Shown piece by piece: positions 54,315 to 63,559 of a stretch of 64,000 nt of DNA. Source of the stretch: Epilithonimonas bovis DSM 19482 (GTDB lineage Bacteria > Bacteroidota > Bacteroidia > Flavobacteriales > Weeksellaceae); the NCBI RefSeq assembly GCF_900108115.1, contig NZ_FTPU01000017.1:1-64000 (forward strand), read 5' to 3'. Below the pieces are notes generated by a model that saw only the letters and a program-made list of their open reading frames with translations, did not search any database and was not told the origin of the DNA. Every line of letters starts with the position of its first letter. The stretch's first letter is position 1. Position numbers and translations under genes: made by a program.

Positions 54315-54395
54315 TTTTAAACGCAAAGTTCACAAAGACTTATTAAAACTGCTAACTGCTTTTAAGTCAGCAAAGCCGTTTTACTTAGCAAAGAA
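54315..54395 (-). repeat. Dispersed repeat family 3, copy 2
   Basis: Read on the minus strand it carries TCTTTGCTAAGTAAAA, GGCTTTGC, and TCTTTGTGAACTTTGCGTTT, matching copy 1 at 48779-48858. It lies directly upstream of cca. Confidence 0.6.
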
Positions 54396-54462
54396 ATGTC
54401 CTGGGAACTTTCGTAATTATTTCTGCAAAGATAATTCTTTTGGGAAAAGTTTCTACTATGCG

Positions 54463-54583
54463 CAGCTGCGTGAGGGCGGAGGGCATTGTTGGAGCTCCTC
54501 GCCAGAGAGCGACTGCCCGCAGACCGACCCGCTTGTTTTGCTGTGGCCAAGCCATGGCAAACAAAGGGGCATGCCCAAATTTT
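54463..54583 (+). repeat. Dispersed repeat family 1, copy D
   Basis: It has GCGTGAGGGCGGAGGGCAT at its start, GCGACTGCCCGCAGACCGAC in the middle and AAACAAAGGGGCATGCCC at its end, matching copy B closely. It lies in the 465-bp gap between cca and tsaC, which otherwise holds only the family 3 copy and the hairpin at 54720. Confidence 0.75.
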
Positions 54584-54719
54584 TGATTATCAGGACTTTT
54601 TGGCCTTTTGTTGGTTGCTAAAGTCTGAAAATCAGACATTTTGCTATGAAAATAACTGCGGTATTCTTTTTGAGATTATGGTCAGTACAAAAAGTAGTTT
54701 TTTTTCATAGTTTATTTTT

Positions 54720-54759
54720 CCGGCGGATGGTCTTGTAAAAGGTCATCCGCTGGTTTTTT
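54720..54759 (+). terminator. Hairpin with T-run facing tsaC
   Basis: CCGGCGGATG pairs with CATCCGCTGG (one G-U) and the T-run follows on the plus strand, overlapping the tsaC stop codon. No plus-strand gene is recognisable upstream of it, so its transcript is unknown. Confidence 0.45.
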
Positions 54760-55312
54760 ATTCTCTCAGGATTTTTATCTGATTGTCATTCCATACCTTG
54801 ATGACGGACGATCCGGCGTATTCTGAAACTTTGTCGTGGTTTTCTTCTACAATATAATCTACACTTTGTCTGATCTCGTCGGAAATATCACTGAATTTCA
54901 TGGGAGATTTTTGACCGCTGAGATTGGCAGATGTTGAAACCAACGGTCTGTTGAGTTTGGAAATCAGCTTTTTGCAGTAATCGTTTTTTACAATCCTGAT
55001 ACCGACGCTTCCGTCCTGTGCCAATAATTCTTTCGGCAAATTTTTTGGATTTTCGTAGACGATGGTCACTGGTTTTTCGCTAAGGTCAATAATTTGCCAG
55101 GCCATCTCAGGCACATCTACCAGATCCTGCAATCTTTTTTCGGACTCTACTAATATAATGAGAGATTTATTTTTTTCTCTTTTTTTGATATCGAAAATTT
55201 TCTGGATGGCCTCGGGGTTGGTGGCATCACAGCCGATTCCCCAGATGGTATCGGTAGGGTAAAGGATGGTTCCGCCAGATTGTAGTATTTCTATTGTCTG
55301 ATTTAAGTCCAT
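54758..55312 (-). CDS. tsaC: L-threonylcarbamoyladenylate synthase
   Basis: This 184-residue YrdC/Sua5 domain has 'GGTILYPTDTIWGIGCDA' (about 13-30), 'KKREKNKSLIIL' (the basic ATP/CO2 site) and 'STSANLSGQKSP' (about 140-151). It makes threonylcarbamoyl-AMP for the t6A37 modification of tRNAs. It lacks the extra C-terminal Sua5 domain, so it is the short TsaC form. It is monocistronic. Confidence 0.93.
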   Translation of the reverse strand: MDLNQTIEILQSGGTILYPTDTIWGIGCDATNPEAIQKIFDIKKREKNKSLIILVESEKRLQDLVDVPEMAWQIIDLSEKPVTIVYENPKNLPKELLAQDGSVGIRIVKNDYCKKLISKLNRPLVSTSANLSGQKSPMKFSDISDEIRQSVDYIVEENHDKVSEYAGSSVIKVWNDNQIKILRE

Positions 55313-55463
55313 ATAAGTGCAGATTTTGGTGAAAACCGAATGTGAATAACTATTAAAGCTTTTAATATTTTGATTTTCAGGTGATTGTTTATTTCAGGTG
55401 TGGTTTTTAGTAAAAATTTTCTGTTGCAAATTTAATGATAAATGAACAGATTTTTAAATTGTA

Positions 55464-55517
55464 TTAACCTGTTAAGGTTGATTTAACATAATCCTGATTT
55501 TCTTAACAGGATGTTAA
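55464..55517 (+). promoter_or_regulatory. Clustered TTAAC(A/C) boxes upstream of the TonB receptor
   Basis: TTAACC starts at 55464, TTAACA at 55483 and TTAACA at 55503, spaced 19 and 20 bp (about two helical turns), with an inverted copy TGTTAA at 55512-55517. CCTGTTAAG and CTTAACAGG also form a 9-bp inverted pair. It lies 78-131 bp before the ATG and looks like a cooperative regulator site. Confidence 0.45.
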
Positions 55518-55594
55518 AAAATAGTTGATATTTCTTATACATTCGGATTACTCTCCAAATTATTTCTTTACGCCAGATAAAAATTGAGAGAAAA

Positions 55595-58381
55595 ATGGAA
55601 ATTCACCAGACCTATCGCAAGATATGTATAGCGGGAGCATTTTTATGCGGCACTTTTATTTTTGCACAAACCCATATATTAGAAGGTAGGGTTTTAGATG
55701 ACAAAGATAATTCTCCTGTAGAAGGAGTTACAGTTAGTATTAATGACAAACAGGTTACAACCGATGTTTCCGGGAATTTTTCTGTTTCTCTGGATCCAAA
55801 ACTTACGTACACTTTAAAAATTAGTAATGCCCAATATCAGAGTAAGGAGATTTCAGACGTTTCTCTGAGTGAGGAAAATACGCATCTGGATATATTGCTT
55901 CATAGATTGGAAGCTAAAGAATCTAATATAGAAGGTGTTGTACTAAAATCAAGCGCTAAAAAAGAATCAATAGCCTCAACTATTGCTTTGCAAAAAAATT
56001 CTGCAGTAGTATCACAGGTTATTGGGGTAGAAGCCATTAAAAAAAGTCCAGACAGAAATACCGGCGAGGTTCTGAAGAGAGTTTCCGGAGTGAGTTTGCT
56101 GGAAGGTAAATACATCGTCGTGAGAGGACTTTCCGATCGTTATAATCAGGCGATGTTGAATGGAATTCAGCTATCCAGCACCGAGCCGGATAAAAAAACT
56201 TTCTCATTCGACCTTTTTCCTGCGAATGTCATAGAAACGCTGGTAATTAATAAAGCTTTTATCCCGGAATATACCGGAGAATGGGCAGGCGGTCTAATCC
56301 AGGTTAATACCAAAGATATACCTGCCAAAAACTTTTTTAATATGCAGGTGGGCGTTGGCGCAAACAGCATCACGATCAACAGAGAATTTGCAATACAGAA
56401 ATCGGGGAAATATGATTTTCTGGGAATTGATGATAAAGGTAGAGCTTTACCTTCTGGATTTCCTACAAAAAATGCATTCGGAATTCTTTCTGAAGCTCAG
56501 AAAACCGACTTCGGGAAAGGATATGTAAAGAATTTTGACTATAACAACCTGAGCTGGCCGGAGAATTTGTCTTTTCAGGCTGACGGCGGGTTCAATACCA
56601 AAGTTTTCGGGAAGGAATTAGGCGTTATTGCCGTTCTGAATTACAGTAATCTTAAAAGAAGAACTGATACCAAAAACCGTTTCTTTACGATTAATGGTGA
56701 AAATGCAGATGTCAATTTCGATTACAGTACTGATAAATATACCAATGAAGTCATTTTGGGTAGTATGTTGAATTTATCTTTAAAGCTGAATGCCAACAAC
56801 AAGATTTCCATCAAAAATATTATTACACATACTGGTGTCAATCACGTTTCTCTACGTACAGGTAAGGATTTTGAGTTTGATCCTATTAATGGAACTAATA
56901 TTATTGCGAGAGAATTGGGCTTTAAGGAAACGACTTTTTATAATTCTACCATCAATGGTAATCATAAATTTGCAGGACTCAATCTGAACTGGTACGGAAG
57001 TTTTGGGATTCTGGATCAATACGTGCCAATGTTGCAGCGTTTGCAGTATAATGAATATACCAATCTTCCCGGAAGTCCATATCTCGCTTTGATTTCTAAT
57101 GGATTGTCCCAGAAATCAGGAAGTTTCTTTAACTCAAATCTGAACGACTATCTCTATAATGCCGGTGCAGATTTATCAAAATCATTTGAACTCTTTGGTC
57201 AGAAACAAACCGTGAAAGCAGGATACTTGTTTCAGGTAAAAGACAGGATTTACAATGCAAGACCTTTTTCGGTGCAATTGCAGGGATTCAATCAGGCACT
57301 GCTTGCACAGTCTTTTGAAACTATTTTTAATCCTTCAAATTTTGGCAGTAACAGCAATCAGTTCACTTTTAACGAAATCGCTGGTAACCAGTACCGTTAT
57401 ATTGCCAATACGATTCTCAACGCAGGATTTTTACAATTGGACAATAATATCACCGATTGGATAAGAGCAGTTTGGGGCGTGAGGGTAGAAAATTTCGATC
57501 AGTTAATTGGGAGTACCAAAAAATCGGATGACCGTTTTGTATATTCCAAGGTGACGGATTTCCTTCCCGCATTGAATCTTACCTTCAAGTTGAATGATAA
57601 AATGAATGTGCGTATTGCTGGCTCACAAACCGTTGTAAGACCAGAGTTCCGGGAACTTTCGCCATTGGCCTACTATGATTTTGATCTAGGTGCAACAGTT
57701 ATAGGAAATAAGGACTTGCAAAGAACAAAAATTACAAATGCAGATTTGCGTTGGGAGTTTTACCCAAGAACCGGCGAAATTATTTCTGTAGCAGGCTTTT
57801 ACAAAAATTTTAAAAATCCCATCGAAGTTTACTTTAATCAGTCTGGCGCAGGAACAAGTAACACATTCAATTTTCTGAATGCCGAAAAAGCAAATGCTTA
57901 CGGAGCGGAATTCGAATTCAGAAGAAAATTAGACTTCGCAGGTTTCTTACAGAATTTTACGGCTGGCGGTAATTTTTCATACATCCACAATCGTGTAAAA
58001 GACACAAAAACCAATACAGACCGTCCAATGCAGGGACAGTCTCCTTACACTGTGAATGCAAGCCTGCAGTATGATAACAGCAAACTTGGACTTTCTTCTA
58101 CTGTTTTGTTTAATGTGATCGGACGTAGAATATTGTATGTAGGAAATGATCAGGTTCCGCCAATATGGGAAGCACCAAGACCGCTTTTAGATTATCAGAT
58201 CGCCAAAAAAATATGGAATAATAAGGCGGAGATAAAATTAAACATCTCAGATATATTAAACCAGCGAGCAAAATATTATCACGATTTGAATAATAATGAA
58301 AAATATGATAAAACAGATGCTTTAGCAATCGAACGATTGACTGGAACCAATATCAGCTTAACATTAGGCTACAGTTTTTAA
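55595..58381 (+). CDS. TonB-dependent outer-membrane receptor
   Basis: This 928-residue receptor has a signal peptide ending 'FIFAQ', a carboxypeptidase-regulatory-like domain (about 28-105, 'GRVLDDKDNSPVEGVTVSI', shown in part), a plug domain (about 115-245, with 'VLKRVSGVSLLEGKYIVVRG') and a 22-strand barrel ending in 'LTLGYSF'. It imports an unknown ligand using TonB energy. The plug-to-barrel phrase 'VIETLVINKAFIPEYTGEWAGG' (shown in part) marks a subgroup found with secreted partner proteins, like the gene next to it. No TonB/ExbB genes are in the window. Confidence 0.92.
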   Translation: MEIHQTYRKICIAGAFLCGTFIFAQTHILEGRVLDDKDNSPVEGVTVSINDKQVTTDVSGNFSVSLDPKLTYTLKISNAQYQSKEISDVSLSEENTHLDILLHRLEAKESNIEGVVLKSSAKKESIASTIALQKNSAVVSQVIGVEAIKKSPDRNTGEVLKRVSGVSLLEGKYIVVRGLSDRYNQAMLNGIQLSSTEPDKKTFSFDLFPANVIETLVINKAFIPEYTGEWAGGLIQVNTKDIPAKNFFNMQVGVGANSITINREFAIQKSGKYDFLGIDDKGRALPSGFPTKNAFGILSEAQKTDFGKGYVKNFDYNNLSWPENLSFQADGGFNTKVFGKELGVIAVLNYSNLKRRTDTKNRFFTINGENADVNFDYSTDKYTNEVILGSMLNLSLKLNANNKISIKNIITHTGVNHVSLRTGKDFEFDPINGTNIIARELGFKETTFYNSTINGNHKFAGLNLNWYGSFGILDQYVPMLQRLQYNEYTNLPGSPYLALISNGLSQKSGSFFNSNLNDYLYNAGADLSKSFELFGQKQTVKAGYLFQVKDRIYNARPFSVQLQGFNQALLAQSFETIFNPSNFGSNSNQFTFNEIAGNQYRYIANTILNAGFLQLDNNITDWIRAVWGVRVENFDQLIGSTKKSDDRFVYSKVTDFLPALNLTFKLNDKMNVRIAGSQTVVRPEFRELSPLAYYDFDLGATVIGNKDLQRTKITNADLRWEFYPRTGEIISVAGFYKNFKNPIEVYFNQSGAGTSNTFNFLNAEKANAYGAEFEFRRKLDFAGFLQNFTAGGNFSYIHNRVKDTKTNTDRPMQGQSPYTVNASLQYDNSKLGLSSTVLFNVIGRRILYVGNDQVPPIWEAPRPLLDYQIAKKIWNNKAEIKLNISDILNQRAKYYHDLNNNEKYDKTDALAIERLTGTNISLTLGYSF

Positions 58382-58451
58382 AATAAATAATAATATCTAA
58401 ATAAAATGAAATCCCTTGATTTTAGATTAAAAATGAAGATATCGGGATTGC

Positions 58452-58481
58452 AATGACCTCTAAAACAATAAATATATACAT
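58452..58481 (+). repeat. Leader motif ATGACCTcT...ACATATG
   Basis: The same pattern as before the genes at 51684 and 61978 lies directly upstream of this start codon. Confidence 0.45.
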
Positions 58482-59906
58482 ATGAAACTTAACAAAATCT
58501 TAATTGGTGTTTTAACGGTAGGTGTGATAGCCTTTACCACAAACTCTTGCAGAAAAATAGAAGAAGACGGCGAAGTGATTACTCAGGGTGGAACGGGCAC
58601 AAGTACAACGGAAAACTTGATCCTTACGGGAAAAATAACGTCAAACCTTACTCTAAAAGCTAACAACACTTATAAATTGAGAGGATTGGTTTATGTAACC
58701 AATGGTGCAACATTAACCATCGAACCTGGAACTAAAATAGTAGGTGAAGCGGACAAAAATGGTGGATTAATCATCACAAGAGGCTCAAAAATTATGGCGG
58801 AAGGAACGGTCAATAATCCGATTATTTTCACATCAGAAAAACCAGTTCCAAAACGTGGCGATTGGGCAGGAGTGGTAATTCTGGGAGCGGCACCTACCAA
58901 CTCTTCATATAACGGACAGCAAGGTATCGGCGAGATTGAAGGTGGTATAAATAATGCTGCCGGAGACGGACTATATGGCGGAACAAATGCTGCAGATAAT
59001 AGCGGGGTTTTAAAATACGTAAGAATAGAATATGCGGGTTACGCTTTTCTGCCGGATAAAGAGATCAATGGACTTACTTTCGGAGGTGTTGGAAGCGGAA
59101 CGACTGTAGATTATGTACAGGTTTCTTATGCCAATGATGACAGCTTCGAATGGTTCGGAGGTACTGTAAATTGTACTCACCTAATTGCTTATAAAGGTCT
59201 GGATGATGATTTCGATACAGACAACGGATTTTCCGGGAAAGTACAATTTGGAATCGCTGTTAGAGATCCGTTGGTGGCAGACGTTTCCGGTTCTAATGCT
59301 TTTGAATCTGACAACGATGCCAATGGTTCTGCTCTCACGCCTCAGACAGCCGCAGTATTTTCTAATATGACAATTATTGGCCCTATTCAATCTACTGCAA
59401 CAGCTACTAACGCAGCAAATGTTAATATTTTGTTTCAGAATGGTGCACAGATCAGAAGAAATTCTGCAATGTCTTTATTCAATTCCTTGATTATGGGTTA
59501 TCCTTTGGCGGGATTATTTGTAGATGCTACAAAAGGAACTGCAACTGATAATAACATCACCAGCGGAAAATTGATGTTCCAAAACAACATTATTGCAGGA
59601 TGCCCGGTTCCACTGAAATATGGCGCAGCTGCAACACCTACAGGTTTCAATCTGGCTGCTTTACAAACGTATTTTGATACCAATAATAATTCGATCCTCA
59701 CTTTTGGATCAGATGCGAAAATTACAGGACCTTGGAACCCTGCCGGAACAACACCGAATTTCTCTCCTGCTGCAGGATCTCCATTGTTATCGGGTGGCGT
59801 TTTCACCAATCCTTTGCTTGCAGGATTCACATCCGTAACTTACAGAGGTGCTGTTAAGGACGCCAATGATTTCTGGTATGCAAGCTGGACCAATTTTAAT
59901 TTGTAA
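58482..59906 (+). CDS. Beta-helix-like surface lipoprotein, partner of the TonB receptor
   Basis: This 474-residue protein has a lipoprotein signal with cysteine in 'TTNSCRK' (about residue 23), then a repetitive strand-rich domain ('GATLTIEPGTKIVGEAD', 'GLIITRGSKIMAEGTVNNPIIF' in part) that resembles a parallel beta-helix with aspartate-rich turns ('GLDDDFDTDNGF') able to bind calcium. There is no type IX tail. It follows the receptor by 100 bp and is probably its surface-exposed ligand-binding partner. The ligand is unknown. Confidence 0.8.
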   Translation: MKLNKILIGVLTVGVIAFTTNSCRKIEEDGEVITQGGTGTSTTENLILTGKITSNLTLKANNTYKLRGLVYVTNGATLTIEPGTKIVGEADKNGGLIITRGSKIMAEGTVNNPIIFTSEKPVPKRGDWAGVVILGAAPTNSSYNGQQGIGEIEGGINNAAGDGLYGGTNAADNSGVLKYVRIEYAGYAFLPDKEINGLTFGGVGSGTTVDYVQVSYANDDSFEWFGGTVNCTHLIAYKGLDDDFDTDNGFSGKVQFGIAVRDPLVADVSGSNAFESDNDANGSALTPQTAAVFSNMTIIGPIQSTATATNAANVNILFQNGAQIRRNSAMSLFNSLIMGYPLAGLFVDATKGTATDNNITSGKLMFQNNIIAGCPVPLKYGAAATPTGFNLAALQTYFDTNNNSILTFGSDAKITGPWNPAGTTPNFSPAAGSPLLSGGVFTNPLLAGFTSVTYRGAVKDANDFWYASWTNFNL

Positions 59907-59938
59907 TAGTTAATTTATTTCATAAAAATTTTTCAATG

Positions 59939-59975
59939 AAAATCTCCTGGAATTTTTTCCAGGGGATTTTTTTTT
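59939..59975 (+). terminator. Terminator after the TonB operon
   Basis: AAATCTCCTGGAA pairs with TTCCAGGGGATTT (one G-U), then a long T-run. Confidence 0.85.
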
Positions 59976-60150
59976 GAAATTCAAAACTATTCGTTTTTCC
60001 GCAAAGTTACATTGGATCCGGAAACAATATTTTTGCTTAGTAAACTTATATTCTAAAGTTTTAAAGCTATGTAAATTGCTATCCGTAAAATAAATGAAAG
60101 AAACTCCAAAATATTTTCTATCCATAACAAAACATTTTCCCGAAATTTGC

Positions 60151-60206
60151 CAAACATCAAACATCAAACATCAAACATCAAACATCAAACATCTAATATC
60201 TAACAT
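60151..60206 (+). repeat. Heptamer tandem repeat abutting the pepE start
   Basis: Six perfect CAAACAT units (60151-60192) and two variants (CTAATAT, CTAACAT) run in phase to 60206, followed by CTAA and the ATG at 60211. The array forms the leader of pepE. Confidence 0.9.
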
Positions 60207-60210
60207 CTAA

Positions 60211-60903
60211 ATGAACATCATCCTCGCATCCACATCCACACTTTTCGGTGGTCAATATTTAGAATATCTCAAGCCAGAACTTCAGAGTCTTTTTAATGGT
60301 ATTAATGAGTTAATATTCATTCCCTTCGCAAGACCAAGCGGAATCTCTCACGATGATTATACCGCAAAAGCAGAACAGTTTTTTGCAAGCATTAATATCA
60401 ATGTCAAAGGCCTACATACTTTTGATGATAAAACAGAAGCCCTCTATTCTGCGAAAGCATTTTTCACCGGTGGCGGCAATACTTTTCTTCTGGTAAAAAC
60501 CCTTCACGAATTGGGATTGATGAATATCTTAAAATACAATGTAGAAGCCGGAAAACCTTATTTGGGATGCAGCGCAGGCAGCAATATTGGCGGGATTAAT
60601 ATGAAAACTACCAACGATATGCCGATTGTCTACCCACCTAGTTTTGATTGTATGGGCTTGGTTCCTTTTAATATCAATCCGCATTACCTGGATCCTAATC
60701 CGGAAATTAAACATAACGGAGAAACGAGGGAAACCAGGATCAAAGAATTCCTCACACAGAATGACACCAAAGTCATTGGCCTGCGGGAAGGCAACTGGAT
60801 CAGGAAAATTGATGATAAAATAACCGTGGAAGGTTCCGGACTTACAAGAATATTCGAGAAAGGCAAAGAACCTTATGAAGTAGGGCCCGGAACACAATTG
60901 TAA
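60211..60903 (+). CDS. pepE: Dipeptidase E (alpha-aspartyl dipeptidase)
   Basis: This 230-residue S51 peptidase has the nucleophile serine in 'GCSAGSNIGG' (about 118-127), 'FFTGGGNTF' before it, and 'PHYLD' with the catalytic histidine (about 156-160). It hydrolyses Asp-X dipeptides in the cytoplasm. The start is placed at the end of the heptamer array. The gene is monocistronic. Confidence 0.94.
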   Translation: MNIILASTSTLFGGQYLEYLKPELQSLFNGINELIFIPFARPSGISHDDYTAKAEQFFASININVKGLHTFDDKTEALYSAKAFFTGGGNTFLLVKTLHELGLMNILKYNVEAGKPYLGCSAGSNIGGINMKTTNDMPIVYPPSFDCMGLVPFNINPHYLDPNPEIKHNGETRETRIKEFLTQNDTKVIGLREGNWIRKIDDKITVEGSGLTRIFEKGKEPYEVGPGTQL

Positions 60904-61057
60904 ATGCTTTGTTATGAAACCTTCGTGATTTGAAACCCGATTATCAATCATCGAACTCCGGTTAAAAAAAGTAAGATCAATACTGATAAGCTTACGCTAT
61001 ACCATGTGGTTTTTGAAAAAATAAATAGAAGTCACAACTTAATTAGATACTGAAAAT

Positions 61058-61136
61058 ATAATATTCTCGCTGACGAGGCTGATTTTATAGATTTTAATGG
61101 CAACATCTGCGTAATCGGAAAAATCTGCGAGAATCA
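61058..61136 (+). repeat. Dispersed repeat family 2, copy 2
   Basis: Inverted ends (ATATTCTCGCTGA and TCTGCGAGAAT) enclose GATTTTATAGATTTTAA-like words that match the reverse complement of 39816-39894. It lies in the 304-bp gap between pepE and the XAC2610-like gene; a family 4 relative lies just before it (60945-61030). Confidence 0.7.
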
Positions 61137-61207
61137 GAAGTTTTTTTAATAAAGAAAATTTGAGAATATAAAAATATCTTGCAGTTTCTGAAAATAAAAA
61201 TTGACCT

Positions 61208-61891
61208 ATGAAAAAGAATATCATCTGTCTGCTCTTGGGCATTTCTACGTTGGGGCTGGCGCAAAAGAATTTCGTTATTAAGGATGGATCCAACCGTTTT
61301 GACGCGAAGATCGCCGTCGAAAATTGCGAAGGCGATACCTGTAGCGGCAAAGGTACCATTAGCTTAATCGATAAAAAATCAAAACAGATTTTCCAGACAC
61401 TGAGTTCCGATGATCTGTATTTTTATCTGAATAAAAACCAACAGCCCAGCGTGAATGTTATTCAGCTTTATAATGAGCAGAGCCCTTTGATTTTTGATGA
61501 TTTCAACTTTGACGGTTCAGAGGATATTGCTGTAAGAAACGGCAATCAAAGTAGTTATGGCGGCCCGTCTTATGATGTTTATGTTTACAATTCTACCAAA
61601 AATCAGTATGTTATTAGCAAAGAATTAACGGCTTTAGCCTACGAAAACCTCGGTATGTTCCAGACAGATCACGAGCGAAAACGTATCAGCACTTTTGCAA
61701 AATCCGGCTGTTGCTGGCATATTACAACAGAGTACGCCGTGATCCCCAAAAAAGGATTGCAGAAAGTGTACGAACTGGAAGAAGATGCTCAGGGTGGCGA
61801 ATTCGTTAAGGTAACAACGCGAAATCTCATCAAAAATAAATGGGTCAATAAAACCAAGAAATATAAAATGGACGATTATTATAAAGATTAA
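61208..61891 (+). CDS. XAC2610-related secreted protein
   Basis: This 227-residue protein has a signal peptide ('KKNIICLLLGISTLGLAQ') and a single domain with 'FDDFNFDGSEDIAVRNG' (an acidic FG-GAP-like turn), 'GGPSYDVYVYN' and a paired cysteine motif 'SGCCWHITTEY'. This is the pattern of XAC2610-related proteins, whose roles are mostly unknown. It stands alone between pepE and the HD gene. Confidence 0.75.
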   Translation: MKKNIICLLLGISTLGLAQKNFVIKDGSNRFDAKIAVENCEGDTCSGKGTISLIDKKSKQIFQTLSSDDLYFYLNKNQQPSVNVIQLYNEQSPLIFDDFNFDGSEDIAVRNGNQSSYGGPSYDVYVYNSTKNQYVISKELTALAYENLGMFQTDHERKRISTFAKSGCCWHITTEYAVIPKKGLQKVYELEEDAQGGEFVKVTTRNLIKNKWVNKTKKYKMDDYYKD

Positions 61892-61947
61892 AAATTGAAT
61901 CGCCCTGATTTGAAACACAAAATACCGATGAATTAAGGCGACTGAAA

Positions 61948-61977
61948 ATGACCTTTGAAAAAAATAAAATTATACAT
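61948..61977 (+). repeat. Leader motif ATGACCTtT...ACATATG
   Basis: Third instance of the motif found before 51684 and 58482, 30 bp long, ending at the start codon. Confidence 0.45.
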
Positions 61978-62574
61978 ATGAAAATACAGAAAGAGATCGA
62001 TTTTATCCTTGCCGTGGATGCGCTGAAAAATGTACAGAGACGCAATTATAACGCCGATGATACACGCCGCGAAAATACGGCAGAGCACAGCTGGCAAATT
62101 ATTATCCTGGCACAAATCCTTTATCCGTATGCTAAAAATAATACAGAAATCAACTTGCTGAGGGTGATTCGGATGTTATCCATCCATGATCTGGTCGAGA
62201 TCCATGCAGGCGATACATTTCTGTTTGATGAAGAGGCCATGAAAGGGAAATTTGAGAGGGAAAAACTGGCCGCCAAAAAGATTTTCGGTATTCTTGATCA
62301 GCCTTTGGCAGACGAATTTTACAATCTCTGGATTGAGTTTGAAGAAGAAGGAACCCCGGACGCTGTTTTTGCTTGCGCTATAGACAGGATTATGCCGTTT
62401 ATCCTTAATTCTTATACCTCGGGGAAAAGTTGGACAGAAGCCGGCGTTACAGAAAAACAAGTCCGTAATATGTTGGAAAATGCCATCTGCAGAGCATCTG
62501 ATGAGATGGGAGAGTGCTTCCGGAGCCTGATTTCTAAAAGTATTGATGATAAAAAATTACAGGCAACTCAATGA
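61978..62574 (+). CDS. HD-domain nucleotidase, YfbR/HDDC2-like
   Basis: This 198-residue protein has the metal-binding set 'ENTAEHSW' (about 28-35), 'SIHDLVEIHAGD' (about 66-77) and a later aspartate in 'CAIDRIMPF', as in 5'-deoxynucleotidases of the HDDC2/YfbR group. It would dephosphorylate deoxynucleoside monophosphates. ATG 61978 follows the leader motif directly; the longer start at 61948 lies inside that motif. Confidence 0.85.
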   Translation: MKIQKEIDFILAVDALKNVQRRNYNADDTRRENTAEHSWQIIILAQILYPYAKNNTEINLLRVIRMLSIHDLVEIHAGDTFLFDEEAMKGKFEREKLAAKKIFGILDQPLADEFYNLWIEFEEEGTPDAVFACAIDRIMPFILNSYTSGKSWTEAGVTEKQVRNMLENAICRASDEMGECFRSLISKSIDDKKLQATQ

Positions 62575-62586
62575 TTCCGAAGTTTG

Positions 62587-63355
62587 TCATAGTTCTGACA
62601 AATACTGGTTCAGTTCTGTTTTTGTATTGGTAAGGCCTAGTTTTCTCCTTAGCCGCGTGCGGGAGTTTTCAACAGATTTGATGCTCGTTTTTGTAATATC
62701 AGCAATTTCTTTGGAGCTCAGGTTCAGTTTTATCAGGGCACACAATCTTTTGTCATTATGATTAAGGCCGGGATGAAGGTCCTGCAGCTTTTCGTAAAAA
62801 GAATCATAAACATTGGTGAAACGGAAGCTGAATTCATCCCAATTAGTTGTAGAATGGTTGCGGCTGAGGCGGAAAATTACATTGTTGAGGTTTTGTTTGA
62901 GAAGTTCCGGGTCATCAGTAGAAACAATATCTCGTAGTTCGTTGGTAATGCTTTGGTAAAGTTCGGTACGTTCTGTTTCCAGCAATGATTTGGATACCAG
63001 TTCTTTATTTTTAAGTTCCAGTTCCAGTTTTAATCCTTTTTCGCGCGACGCCACCAGTTCGTTTTCTATTTTTTCTTTGTAAAGATTATTCTTATAACGG
63101 ACAATCAAAAACAAAAGTACCGAAGAAATAATTAAAAGTACCACAATGGCGTAGAGCAGGTTGAGCCGCTTCTTATTGTTCTCCAGTTCCATAGCCTGCT
63201 CCTTGTCCCGGAAACTGGATTCTATCTTCTCCCGTTCTACATTCACCGCTTTTTCCTCGATATTCAGGCTGTCCCTGATATTGTCATACTGCTGAAAATA
63301 ATCTGCAGAGGTCTTATAATCGCCTCCCAAAAGATAAGCTTTGTAAAGGTTTTTG
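62587..63355 (-). pseudogene. TPR / LuxR-type regulator, 5' end lost
   Basis: The frame encodes the last TPR-like unit ('NLYKAYLLGGDYKTSADYF', shown in part), a coiled coil, one membrane helix ('LLYAIVVLLIISSVLLFLIV'), a second coiled coil and a C-terminal helix-turn-helix ('LSSKEIADITKTSIKSVENS'). Full-length relatives carry several TPR units and a signal peptide before this and are well over 500 residues. Here the frame runs into antisense of another gene fragment at about 63355, so the 5' half is missing. Confidence 0.7.
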
Positions 63356-63559
63356 AAGGACGTCTCTATTGTCAATAATGCACAACTAGCGAGATTGATG
63401 TATCCTAATAATAAATCTGCCAATACCAAACTTGCAAATAAACTTTCTGAGAATTTATCAGGGACAGGTAAGCAACGAATCACCGAAGCTGATGAAGAAC
63501 TTGCAAAAAAGGAACTTGAAAAATTAGTACACCGCATTGTTGCATACATAAGTCAATAA
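63353..63559 (+). pseudogene. C-terminal fragment of an unknown protein at a breakpoint
   Basis: The fragment reads 'NNAQLARLMYPNNKSANTKL' and continues with 'LSGTGKQRITEADEELAKKEL' to a stop at 63559. It looks like the conserved end of a small protein found in Bacteroidota accessory regions. The upstream part is replaced by the regulator's antisense, so only the C-terminus remains. It converges on the barrel-protein gene with no gap. The family is not known to me. Confidence 0.55.

Noticed and set aside
60151-60206. CRISPR-like array
   Set aside because: The units are 7 bp and contiguous, with no spacers and no cas genes nearby.
63355-63549. The N-terminal 63 residues of the regulator frame as real protein
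   Set aside because: They are serine- and leucine-rich antisense of the fragment on the plus strand and do not resemble a signal peptide or TPR.
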